Positions 1 through 5,493 of a stretch of 5,493 bases of DNA are shown here, piece by piece (position 1 is the stretch's first letter; each line of letters begins with the position of its first letter). The translations under genes were made by a program, and so were the position numbers. Origin of the DNA: GCA-002862325 sp036339295. Its GTDB lineage: Bacteria > Planctomycetota > Phycisphaerae > Phycisphaerales > SM1A02. Location: NCBI GenBank assembly GCA_036339295.1, contig JAYZBK010000108.1:1-5493 (forward strand), in the 5' to 3' direction. The notes under the pieces were generated by a model. The model was given only the letters and a program-made list of their open reading frames with translations. It searched no databases and was not told the DNA's origin.

Positions 1-8
1 GACTGGAC

Positions 9-2840
9 TCAGCCTCCGAAGAAGGCGGCGAAGCTCATCCCGCCGCCTCCACCGCTGGAGGCCTGGTTGTAGATGTAGTCGGAGTTCAGGACCCGGTCGA
101 TGATGGACTTGGCGTCCGCGAGGTGCGCCTTGGTGTACGGATCGAGCCGGTTGCCGTCGCGGCTGAGCGTCTCGCCGATCTGCTCCTCGAGTTCGCGGAG
201 CTGGTGACGGGAGATGCTGGCGACCGCCGTGCTGCTGGCCCCGAAGCCGTTGGACTCGCCGGCGAGATCCACCAGGCGCTCGAGGTGCGAACGCTGGATG
301 TTGCGGCGCAGGCTCGAGATGTACGGGTTCGAAGCCGTTCGGCGGCCGTCGGGACGGCTGTCGAGCTCGGTCCAGATCGAGACCTTGACCTTCTCCATGA
401 CCTCGGGGATCGTCATCACGTCCTCGTCCGGGCCGGCCCGGAACTCGTTGTCGAACACCCGGTTGAGCGTCGAGGGGTTGATGACCTGGGTCAGGACCGA
501 GTTCTGGGCGGACGCGATCGACTGGTGGATCGGGAAGGTGGCGTCGCGCTGTGCGTCGCGGATGCCGCCGTTGTCGAACCACTTCTCGACGGTCATCTTC
601 CGGAGGAGCTCCGGGGAGAGCCCGTACGCGTCGTCGGGCATGCTGTTGTCCAGCACGAACATGAGGGCGCGACGCTGCTGGTCGGCGGGGATGGACTCGA
701 TCGGATCGCGATCCATGCCCTTCTTGACCCGGTTGACGGTGGTGCCGCCGATCCAGTTGCTGGCGATCCCGATCGCGCCACGATGCTTCCGAAGGAGCAT
801 CTCGTAGGCACGACGGGCCTTCGCCCAACCCTCGCCGTCGTCGACCATGTCGTCGATGATGCGACTGCGGAGCTCCTGCACCAGCGCGATCTGCGAATCC
901 GCGTAGTCGAGCGGGTTCTCCGCGTGGTCGAACCGCCGGGCCATCGGGTCCGGGCCGGGGGTGTCCTCGTCCGTGGCGTAGATGAGCTCCGGCTCGTTGG
1001 CCCGGGCAAGCACCTCCTTGGTGTCACCGGGGGTGTAGCCGTAGGCGATCGCCCACATGTCGTAGGGACCGATCGTGGTGCAGGTCCAGGGCCCCTGCAC
1101 GATGTCCTCGCCGAAGGCGATGTTCACAGGCAGGTAGTCCATCACCGAGGAGCTGACCGGGCCGTCGAAGCCCTCGCTGTTCATCTCCTCGTAGCTGACC
1201 AGCTGCGAGCCCTTGAAGTTGTGACGCAGGCCGAGCGTGTGGCCGACCTCGTGCATGATCACCTCCTTGAGGAGGGGACCGATGAACTCCTCGGGGACGC
1301 CGTCGAGCGTCTGGCCTCCGTCGGCGTCGAGCCGCGGCCCGACCAGGCCGAGGAGATCGGCGTTCATCCGCATGAACCCGACCTCGAACGCCTTGCGGGC
1401 GCAGTTGGCGCACGCGGTGCAGGCGTGGAACTCGCTCTCGATGGCGGCCCCATCGGGGCCGGCGCCGGCGATCAGCTTGCCCTTCCCGTCCATCGACGGG
1501 TGCATGCCGCGAAGACCGGCGTTCCGGAGCTCCTCGTGACGCTCGGAGATCTCCCGGGCGATGCGAGCCTGCTCGTGCTTGGGGGCGAGGATCACCCGCG
1601 GGTCGTACTGGGGGCGGGTCGCCAGCCATTCGATCGTCTCGGTGCCGAGCGACTCGACCTCCTCGTGGGGGACCTGGCGGTTCCAGGTGTCGACCCATCC
1701 GCTGATGAAGCCCTCGTCCATGACGATGTCGGCATCGAGGATCTCACCCGTCTTGGGGTGGGCGCGGCTGGGGCCGATCGCGAAGCCCATGTCGGCGTTG
1801 GTCCAGCAGATGAAGTTGAACCGGGCGTCCTCGGGGTCCTTCTCCATGTGGGCCCCGGTCGCCTTGTCCTGCTGGTACACGACGATCGCGTTGTCGAAGC
1901 CGACCTCCTCGAAGGCCTTGTTCCACTCGAGGACGGCGTCCCGGACCCAGCGGCGGTACCGCACGGGCACGGTGTGCTCGATGTAGAAGACGATCGGCTC
2001 CTTCGGAGGGCTCAGCCGAAGCTTCGGATCCGCCTTCTCCAGGTGCCACCGGTTGATGTACCGCTTCCACGGGGAGTCGGCCGACGGATCGCCGAGGTCC
2101 TTGATGCTGGTGGTGAAGTAGCCGACGCGATCGTCGGCCTGTCGCGGCTTGTAGGCGCTGCGGGCCGGGATCTCGGCGATGGAGTAGGCGAGCGTCCCGA
2201 ACTTGCCGCCGGCGAGCGGCATCTCGTACTCGATCTCCACGTTGGTCGGGAAGGTCTTGGCCTTCTCGACCGTGACGAGACGCGAGTTCGCACCAGCGGC
2301 CTGATTCCCGAAGAAGGTCCGGGCCCCGTTCACGAACATCTGGTTCATGTCGATGACCGGACCACCGCCCGGACCCCTCGCGAGGATCGGGATCTCCGTG
2401 ATGACGCGGTCGGTGAAGACGCGACCGGTCGCGGAGCGGCTCTCGCTGTCCCCGGTGGAGATGATGGCGTAGTTCGGCTCCACGAGGGCGAGTCGCTTGC
2501 CGAACCTCTTGAACTTCGCGTACTGGTCGCCCGTCTGCACGGCCGACTGCTGGATGCCGCCGGCGACGGTCCAGGCGAGGAAGAGCTCCTGCTTCTCGAA
2601 CATGCGAGGCAGCTCGGCGATGACCCGCTGGTCCTTCTTGTTGATCCAGAGGCGGTACATCCCCTTCGTGCCTTCGGGGGCGGCCACCTCGGTGAAGCCC
2701 TCGGCCACCTTGCTGAACGGAGGGAAGTCCGGCCGGGCGGATGCCTGGGACGGCGGGGCCTGCATGGCGGTCGCGGGCAGCGTGGCGATGGATGCCAGGC
2801 CGGCTGCGGTCGCGAGGACGAGGGTTCTGATCTGGGCCAT
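9..2840 (-). CDS. Secreted zinc-dependent metalloprotease, DUF5117/DUF4953 (metzincin-type) family
   Basis: This encodes a 943-residue predicted exported peptidase whose substrate is unknown. Residues 1-25 look like a Sec signal peptide: Arg5, a hydrophobic core, and probable cleavage after ATA25. Residues about 40-280 resemble the DUF5118/DUF5117 N-terminal part of the family. From about 282 (PIVFYIEH) the DUF4953 metzincin-like domain begins, with WNKAFEEVGF at 306-315 and HPKTGEILDADI at 361-372. The zinc site is HEVGHTLGLRH at 530-540: ligands His530, His534 and His540, catalytic Glu531. SVMDY around Met567 fits the Met-turn, and GPYDMWAIAYGY at 591-602 is also family-like. All catalytic residues are present, so it is probably active. 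Oddities are a C474-x2-C477-x2-C480 cluster and a glycine-rich C-terminus (GGGGG at 930-934, ending FFGG). The ATG at 2840 is chosen because GGAG lies 9 bases upstream and the signal peptide starts there; the frame stays open to 3017, but that extension has no signal-like start. It ends in TGA 8 bases from the window edge. Family assignment is from memory of motifs. Confidence 0.93.
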   Translation of the reverse strand: MAQIRTLVLATAAGLASIATLPATAMQAPPSQASARPDFPPFSKVAEGFTEVAAPEGTKGMYRLWINKKDQRVIAELPRMFEKQELFLAWTVAGGIQQSAVQTGDQYAKFKRFGKRLALVEPNYAIISTGDSESRSATGRVFTDRVITEIPILARGPGGGPVIDMNQMFVNGARTFFGNQAAGANSRLVTVEKAKTFPTNVEIEYEMPLAGGKFGTLAYSIAEIPARSAYKPRQADDRVGYFTTSIKDLGDPSADSPWKRYINRWHLEKADPKLRLSPPKEPIVFYIEHTVPVRYRRWVRDAVLEWNKAFEEVGFDNAIVVYQQDKATGAHMEKDPEDARFNFICWTNADMGFAIGPSRAHPKTGEILDADIVMDEGFISGWVDTWNRQVPHEEVESLGTETIEWLATRPQYDPRVILAPKHEQARIAREISERHEELRNAGLRGMHPSMDGKGKLIAGAGPDGAAIESEFHACTACANCARKAFEVGFMRMNADLLGLVGPRLDADGGQTLDGVPEEFIGPLLKEVIMHEVGHTLGLRHNFKGSQLVSYEEMNSEGFDGPVSSSVMDYLPVNIAFGEDIVQGPWTCTTIGPYDMWAIAYGYTPGDTKEVLARANEPELIYATDEDTPGPDPMARRFDHAENPLDYADSQIALVQELRSRIIDDMVDDGEGWAKARRAYEMLLRKHRGAIGIASNWIGGTTVNRVKKGMDRDPIESIPADQQRRALMFVLDNSMPDDAYGLSPELLRKMTVEKWFDNGGIRDAQRDATFPIHQSIASAQNSVLTQVINPSTLNRVFDNEFRAGPDEDVMTIPEVMEKVKVSIWTELDSRPDGRRTASNPYISSLRRNIQRSHLERLVDLAGESNGFGASSTAVASISRHQLRELEEQIGETLSRDGNRLDPYTKAHLADAKSIIDRVLNSDYIYNQASSGGGGGMSFAAFFGG

Positions 2841-3080
2841 GAACGAAGACTCCATCGAGACGGAAGTGGGTGTCCTGGGTTGGCCGGATCGCGGGCTCGA
2901 GCCACGGTCCGGAACGGAAAGCATACGCCTGTGGGACGAGCCAGCGATTACCGGCGAGGAACAAACTGGTTGCCCGGCTCCGGACGCGGCCTCCGGACCT
3001 GGGCATGGATACGACACGGACGGCAGCGAGTTCGTCCCCCCACTCGCCCTGGAGCCGCCGATGTCCTCGATTCGCGAGTC
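2841..3080 (-). other. Intergenic region upstream of the metalloprotease
   Basis: These 240 bases separate the PA14 gene stop from the metalloprotease start, both on the minus strand. The gap is long enough for a separate promoter. The best -10-like hexamer is TATGCT on the minus strand at 2920-2925, about 80 bases from the start codon, but no good -35 hexamer lies at the right distance, so I do not call a promoter. The palindrome TCCGGA occurs three times (2908-2913, 2979-2984, 2992-2997), the last two inside an 8-base direct repeat CTCCGGAC. No U-tract terminator follows the PA14 gene. The metalloprotease frame stays open to 3017 here, but the translation looks non-coding. Confidence 0.4.
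2850..2853 (-). promoter_or_regulatory. Ribosome binding site for the metalloprotease
   Basis: GGAG on the minus strand lies 9 bases before the ATG at 2840. It decides the start. Another in-frame ATG at 2855 overlaps this GGAG and has no purine-rich site of its own, and it would add only five residues ahead of the signal peptide. Confidence 0.65.
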
Positions 3081-4154
3081 TCAGGGCCGGGAAGGCCCGT
3101 CGAGGACGATCGGGGACGAAATGGGCCGTTCGTCCACGCCCGGGCCGGACACCCCCACCGCCGCGTGACCGGGCCCGGAGCCCTGGGAGTGCAGGACCTC
3201 GATCCGAACCGCCTGGCCGGCCTCGAGGGGGATCTCCCCGGTCACCTGCCCGGGCCTCCCCTCCCAGGAGTCGGGAGCCGTCCACGAGTCCAGTCGAGCC
3301 GTTCCCAGGACGACCGGCTCCTCCGACACGGCCCGGACCGCCAGCTGCGCGAGGTCGTCGGCGGAAAGCATGAACCGGTACTTCCCACGTCGCGGAGCCG
3401 TCCAGGTCCCGGAGAGGCGGGTCGCCACCGAGGAGCCGATGTCCTCCGGCGTGGCGAGATCGACGACTCGACGCGTGCGGTCCGGCTTCCGCTCGAACCC
3501 CAGGATCCGGGTCGGATCCCCCTGTGGGACCCGCTCCCAGACTTCAAGGAGGAAGCGAGGTTCGACGACGGCTCCGATCGGGACGGGACGATCGAGCCCC
3601 GACCTGGGGACCTTCCAGGCGATCGTCAGGTGATCGTCGGCCGTCGATCCCCCCGCGTCGTCCCGATGGCGGGCCTCGATGTAGCACCGCTGGCCCCGGA
3701 TCAGCGTGACCGGACGGGAGACCTGCCCCGGAAGGTCGAAGCGACCCGGACCCGAGCGGCCCTCGACCGCCGCGACCCGGAAGGCCGTGGCGGGATCGCC
3801 GTCGGGCGACACGAGAAGCACCGAATCACCGCCCGAGGCGATGGCGAAGCGATAGGAACCGGTCGCGGGGACCTCGACCCATCCGCGAACACGTTGCAGG
3901 AACCCGTCGGGTGCCCCGGACGCTCCGATCGGCAGGTCGATGCGGGTGGACGCATCCGGCGCGGCGACGAACGTCGCATCGTCCTCGAGTCCGGTGGAGC
4001 CCGTCGAGCCATGCCAGGTCTCGCGAAGGAACCGGCCGGTCGTCCCGGGCTCGTCGTCCCGGCCCTCGGCTTCCGCCGATGGATCGAGGGACGTGATCGC
4101 CGCAAGGACGATTCCGACCGACAACGCGACCTTCAGATCGATCCGGGTGCACAT
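3081..4154 (-). CDS. Secreted protein with two tandem PA14-like domains
   Basis: This encodes a 357-residue predicted exported protein. Residues 1-29 form a signal peptide: Arg4 and Lys8, a hydrophobic stretch at 9-21, and likely cleavage after AEA29. The rest reads as two PA14-like beta-barrel modules. Module 1 spans about 37-183, with RFLRETWHG at 41-49, VRGWVEVPATGSYRFAIAS at 89-107, GQRCYIEARH at 154-163 and a closing HLTIAWKVP at 175-183. Module 2 spans about 199-340, with RFLLEVWE at 200-207, LSGTWTAPRRGKYRFMLSADD at 247-267 and GQAVRIEVLHSQG at 313-325. PA14 domains commonly bind glycans or occur in adhesins and carbohydrate-active enzymes. No catalytic domain, C-terminal anchor or sorting signal is visible, so a binding or surface role is inferred. 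Module 2 keeps the Asp-Asp pair (266-267) often tied to calcium and sugar binding, while module 1 has Gly-Gly-Asp there. The ATG at 4154 is chosen for GGAG 7 bases upstream and the signal peptide; an open extension to 4226 is not supported. It ends in TGA. Confidence 0.85.
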   Translation of the reverse strand: MCTRIDLKVALSVGIVLAAITSLDPSAEAEGRDDEPGTTGRFLRETWHGSTGSTGLEDDATFVAAPDASTRIDLPIGASGAPDGFLQRVRGWVEVPATGSYRFAIASGGDSVLLVSPDGDPATAFRVAAVEGRSGPGRFDLPGQVSRPVTLIRGQRCYIEARHRDDAGGSTADDHLTIAWKVPRSGLDRPVPIGAVVEPRFLLEVWERVPQGDPTRILGFERKPDRTRRVVDLATPEDIGSSVATRLSGTWTAPRRGKYRFMLSADDLAQLAVRAVSEEPVVLGTARLDSWTAPDSWEGRPGQVTGEIPLEAGQAVRIEVLHSQGSGPGHAAVGVSGPGVDERPISSPIVLDGPSRP

Positions 4155-4161
4155 GGGAGAT

Positions 4162-4165
4162 CTCC
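4162..4165 (-). promoter_or_regulatory. Ribosome binding site for the PA14 protein
   Basis: GGAG on the minus strand, 7 bases before the ATG at 4154. It lies in one arm of the perfect 10-base palindrome GGAGATCTCC at 4156-4165. It supports 4154 over the more upstream start possible at 4226. Confidence 0.65.
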
Positions 4166-4240
4166 GGAGGTGGATTCGGAACCACGTCGGGTGGCGACGA
4201 GCGTACCCTCCGGACCAGCGATCCACCCGCCATCCGATCG

Positions 4241-4246
4241 AAGGAG
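4241..4246 (+). promoter_or_regulatory. Ribosome binding site for the DUF2231-like protein
   Basis: AAGGAG, a near-consensus Shine-Dalgarno sequence, sits 9 bases before the ATG at 4256. It is the strongest such site in the window and fixes the start of the plus-strand gene. Confidence 0.75.
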
Positions 4247-4255
4247 TGCCGCTCG

Positions 4256-4759
4256 ATGTCCGAGTTCCTCGAAAGCGTCCGACAGTCGTTCGCCGATCCG
4301 ATCACTCGTCACGCGATGCTCGTCCACTTCCCCATCGCGATCTCGATCCTCGCGATCCCCTTCGTCGCGGCGCTTCCGTTCATCGCCGGCCGGACCGCCC
4401 GGGCGTACCGGATCCTGCTGGCGGTCGTGCTCTTCGGCACCGCGGTCGTCGCGTGGCAGGCGACCGAAGCGGGAGAGGACGGCGCCACCATCGTGGAGGC
4501 GAGGCTGACCAACGACCAGGCTCGCGACGTGCTGGCACGACACGAGGAGCGTGGGGAGCGGGTGCCGCTCCTGCTCGCCGCGAGTTCGGTGCTCGTCGCC
4601 TTGTCGCTGGTGCGGGCCCGGGGCATCCCGATGATCGCGGGACTCGCGGCGACCGCGACGATCGTCGCCACCACCGCGGTGATCGTGGTCGTCTCGCACG
4701 ACGGCGGACGACTGGTGCATCACCTCGATCGATCGCCCACCACGTGGACCGCCGACTAG
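4256..4759 (+). CDS. DUF2231-like four-helix membrane protein
   Basis: This encodes a 167-residue inner-membrane protein. Four hydrophobic segments are visible at about 22-44, 51-70, 103-121 and 126-146, with a charged loop between helices 2 and 3 (about 71-102). The N-terminal DPITRHAMLVHFPIAI (14-29) matches the HP-x-LVHFPIAL type opening of DUF2231 proteins. HDGGRLVHH (148-156), just after helix 4, resembles their H-x-GG-x-LVY ending. Histidines 19, 24, 96 and 148 sit at or near helix ends. DUF2231 proteins are uncharacterised; their histidines and frequent company of cytochromes make a haem or redox role plausible, but nothing here proves it, and no cytochrome gene is in the window. The gene is divergent from the PA14 gene and converges on the small minus-strand gene, so it appears to be transcribed alone. 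The start is well supported by AAGGAG 9 bases upstream. It ends in TAG, with the stop inside a hairpin. Confidence 0.82.
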   Translation: MSEFLESVRQSFADPITRHAMLVHFPIAISILAIPFVAALPFIAGRTARAYRILLAVVLFGTAVVAWQATEAGEDGATIVEARLTNDQARDVLARHEERGERVPLLLAASSVLVALSLVRARGIPMIAGLAATATIVATTAVIVVVSHDGGRLVHHLDRSPTTWTAD

Positions 4760-4769
4760 GCGTTCCGTG
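4743..4769 (+). terminator. Candidate terminator hairpin between convergent genes
   Basis: GGACCGCC (4746-4753) pairs with GGCGTTCC (4759-4766) across a five-base loop, with one mismatch (C4749 against T4763). On the plus-strand RNA the stem extends outward by two G-U wobbles and one C-G pair to 4743/4769. The hairpin overlaps the TAG stop of the DUF2231-like gene and lies just past the stop of the convergent gene. No U-tract follows on either strand, so it is not a classical intrinsic terminator. It is stronger for plus-strand transcripts, because the wobble pairs become mismatches on the other strand. Confidence 0.4.
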
Positions 4770-4774
4770 GACGA

Positions 4775-4990
4775 TCAGAAGTCGATGCGTTCCATCAGGT
4801 CGGCTCGTTCCCCATCCACGATCGCCTGCCACCGTCGACCGTGGCGGTCCTCGACCTCGGCGTAGATCCGACCTCGTTGCCCGGTGTCGCCCTGCCGGAT
4901 GCCCGGGGGAAGGGAGGCGTACATGGCCGCGATGCGGAGCGGGCCGTCGGGCCCGGCGACCTCTCGGTCGATCACGTCGGTCAGCGTCAT
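4775..4990 (-). CDS. Unrecognised 71-residue protein
   Basis: This encodes a small, highly charged, probably soluble cytoplasmic protein with no signal peptide or membrane segment. I do not recognise its family. Visible features are an N-terminal MTLTDVIDRE, a proline-glycine turn LPPGIRQGDTGQRG (31-44), and an alternating stretch RIYAEVEDRHGRRWQAIVDG (45-64) that reads like a beta hairpin, followed by a short acidic end in ERIDF. It has no cysteine or histidine cluster suggesting a metal site. The ATG at 4990 is chosen because AGAGGA lies 7 bases upstream. The frame stays open to 5122, but that extension is rich in Arg, Pro and Ser and looks like translated spacer. The inhibitor gene lies 112 bases upstream on the same strand, so co-transcription is possible. 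It ends in TGA. A real gene is likely from the ribosome binding site and tight convergent packing, but length alone would not prove it. Confidence 0.62.
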   Translation of the reverse strand: MTLTDVIDREVAGPDGPLRIAAMYASLPPGIRQGDTGQRGRIYAEVEDRHGRRWQAIVDGERADLMERIDF

Positions 4991-4997
4991 CTGGTCG

Positions 4998-5003
4998 TCC
5001 TCT
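4998..5003 (-). promoter_or_regulatory. Ribosome binding site for the 71-residue protein
   Basis: AGAGGA on the minus strand, 7 bases before the ATG at 4990. It supports the short form of this gene over the longer open frame that begins at 5122. Confidence 0.6.
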
Positions 5004-5017
5004 GGAGCGGAAGCGAG

Positions 5018-5037
5018 GGCCGGATCGGTGCCCGGCC
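5018..5037. repeat. Inverted repeat in the leader of the small gene
   Basis: GGCCGG (5018-5023) and CCGGCC (5032-5037) form a perfect six-base stem with an eight-base loop. The right arm overlaps a 10-base palindrome CCCGGCCGGG at 5031-5040. It lies in the 112-base gap between the inhibitor stop and the small gene, about 28 bases before the latter's ATG. It could be a weak terminator or attenuator for transcripts leaving the inhibitor gene, but no U-tract follows and such stems arise easily in GC-rich DNA. Confidence 0.3.
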
Positions 5038-5102
5038 GGGGGGCTCCATGAGGACTCCGACGTGCGGATCCCCTTTCGCGCGACGACGGCTTTCGGTTCA
5101 AG

Positions 5103-5493
5103 TCACCCGCCGGCGACCGCATCCACCCGGACCCGGGCCATGCGGACGGGCTGGGCGTCCTTCTCCCACGCTCGGACGTACTCGAACGCCAGCGTCGCGG
5201 TGCCCGCCGCGGTCACCTTGGCGGTGAAGCGGGTGGTGCCGCTGGAACCCATTCGATCCGCGTCCACCGCCGTGAACACCGGATCGCCTTCGAAGACGAG
5301 GAACGGCGGTGGATCGCCGATGAGCCGCCAGGCGTAACCGGTCCCGGCGTGGGCCGGAAGGTCGAAGGCGACGGTCCCCCCGACGCGAACCTGCTGGTCG
5401 ATCGTGGCGTCCGTGTGCAGGGCCGAGACCACGTCCGGGGCCGCGGCCCCCGTCGAACGCCTCTCCGGGAAGCCGTCGCACGCGACCACGAGG
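5103..5493 (-). CDS. Chagasin-like (family I42) cysteine-protease inhibitor, probable lipoprotein, 5' end cut off
   Basis: This is a partial gene: the frame runs off the right edge of the window. The visible 130 codons (numbered from the GTG at 5489) begin with VVAC4, preceded by Leu. That fits a lipobox at the end of a lipoprotein signal peptide, so the product is probably lipidated at Cys4 and held on the periplasmic side of a membrane. The mature part has the chagasin (MEROPS I42) layout. A strand leads into HAGTGYAW (47-54), in place of the NPTTGY loop. GSSGTTRF (81-88) is in place of the glycine-rich second loop. RAW (106-108) is in place of RPW, followed by a final strand VRMARVRVDA. 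Family members insert these three loops into the active site of papain-type proteases. All three are recognisable but not canonical, so inhibitory strength and target are uncertain. The GTG at 5489 is unlikely to be the start because it would remove the signal peptide. It ends in TGA, 112 bases before the small gene on the same strand. Confidence 0.85.
   Translation of the reverse strand, partial: LVVACDGFPERRSTGAAAPDVVSALHTDATIDQQVRVGGTVAFDLPAHAGTGYAWRLIGDPPPFLVFEGDPVFTAVDADRMGSSGTTRFTAKVTAAGTATLAFEYVRAWEKDAQPVRMARVRVDAVAGG

Larger units (their letters stand above)
4155..4255. promoter_or_regulatory. Divergent intergenic region, presumed to hold two promoters
   Basis: The PA14 gene (minus) and the DUF2231-like gene (plus) start at opposite ends of these 101 bases, so both promoters are expected here or just inside the genes. 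I see no clear -35/-10 pair on either strand. Visible structure is the palindrome GGAGATCTCC at 4156-4165 and a short inverted repeat, CGTCG at 4185-4189 with CGACG at 4195-4199. The call rests on gene arrangement, not on a recognised promoter sequence. Confidence 0.4.

Noticed and set aside
2841..3017. A 59-residue N-terminal extension of the metalloprotease from a GTG at 3017.
   Set aside because: It would bury the signal peptide inside the protein. The extension has no recognisable domain, and the GGAG spacing supports the ATG at 2840.
3042..3079. Inverted repeat ACTCGC/GCGAGT just downstream of the PA14 gene as a terminator.
   Set aside because: Only six pairs with a loop of 26 bases and no U-tract; expected by chance in this composition.
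1744..3285. A 513-codon minus-strand frame bridging the metalloprotease, the gap and the PA14 gene.
   Set aside because: It is an Arg/Gly/Pro-rich out-of-frame shadow. The other frame contains the signal peptides, the conserved family motifs and the ribosome binding sites.
2841..4154. The PA14 gene and the metalloprotease as one split fusion gene, since both are in the same frame.
   Set aside because: Each has its own signal peptide and ribosome binding site, and a 240-base gap with non-coding character separates them.
123..4508. An open plus-strand frame of 1461 codons running antisense to both large minus-strand genes.
   Set aside because: It is in codon register with both genes, so its stops would require TTA, CTA or TCA codons in them, which high-GC genomes avoid. 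Its translation is low-complexity (rich in Arg, Gly, Val, Leu, Asp) with no domain, and the opposite strand has clear families.
5103..5489. A complete inhibitor gene starting at the GTG at 5489.
   Set aside because: The start would fall three codons before a lipobox cysteine and remove the signal peptide. The frame is still open at the window edge, so the gene is more likely truncated.
9..5493. The metalloprotease and the I42 inhibitor as a matched protease-inhibitor pair.
   Set aside because: I42 proteins inhibit papain-type cysteine proteases, and the enzyme is a zinc metzincin-type protein. The genes are over 2 kb apart with a divergently transcribed gene between them.
1..5493. tRNA or rRNA genes, CRISPR repeats, transposase genes or attachment sites.
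   Set aside because: I saw no cloverleaf-like sequence, regularly spaced repeats, transposase motifs or terminal inverted repeats. The window is almost fully occupied by the five genes.

Overview
The window is high-GC bacterial DNA (about two thirds G+C by eye). It holds five protein genes: four complete and one cut by the right edge. I see no RNA gene, CRISPR array, insertion sequence or phage gene. The mix of an exported metzincin-type protease of the DUF5117/DUF4953 family, an exported protein with two PA14-like domains and a DUF2231-like membrane protein suggests a Planctomycetota-like organism. That is inference from gene content, not from a marker gene.

Layout, left to right. A large secreted zinc metalloprotease gene lies on the minus strand (9-2840). 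Upstream of it, after a 240-base gap and on the same strand, is a secreted protein with two PA14-like beta-barrel domains (3081-4154). A 101-base gap (4155-4255) separates this from a divergent plus-strand gene for a four-helix DUF2231-like membrane protein (4256-4759). That gene converges on a 71-residue unrecognised protein on the minus strand (4775-4990), with only 15 bases between the two stop codons and a candidate terminator hairpin at the junction. Upstream of the small gene, on the same strand, is a chagasin-like (MEROPS family I42) protease inhibitor (5103-5493). Its visible start looks like the end of a lipoprotein signal peptide, so its true start lies beyond the window.

Most of the products act outside the cytoplasm: a secreted protease, a secreted PA14 protein, an inner-membrane protein and a probable lipoprotein inhibitor. 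This is a cell-envelope neighbourhood, but nothing shows that it is one pathway. I42 inhibitors block papain-type cysteine proteases, so the metalloprotease is not an expected target. The small gene and the inhibitor could be co-transcribed, as could the PA14 gene and the protease, though the 112- and 240-base gaps leave both open.

I found no convincing new system. The points most worth following up are the lipoprotein inhibitor with altered inhibitory loops, the cysteine cluster in the protease, and the unrecognised 71-residue protein beside the inhibitor.
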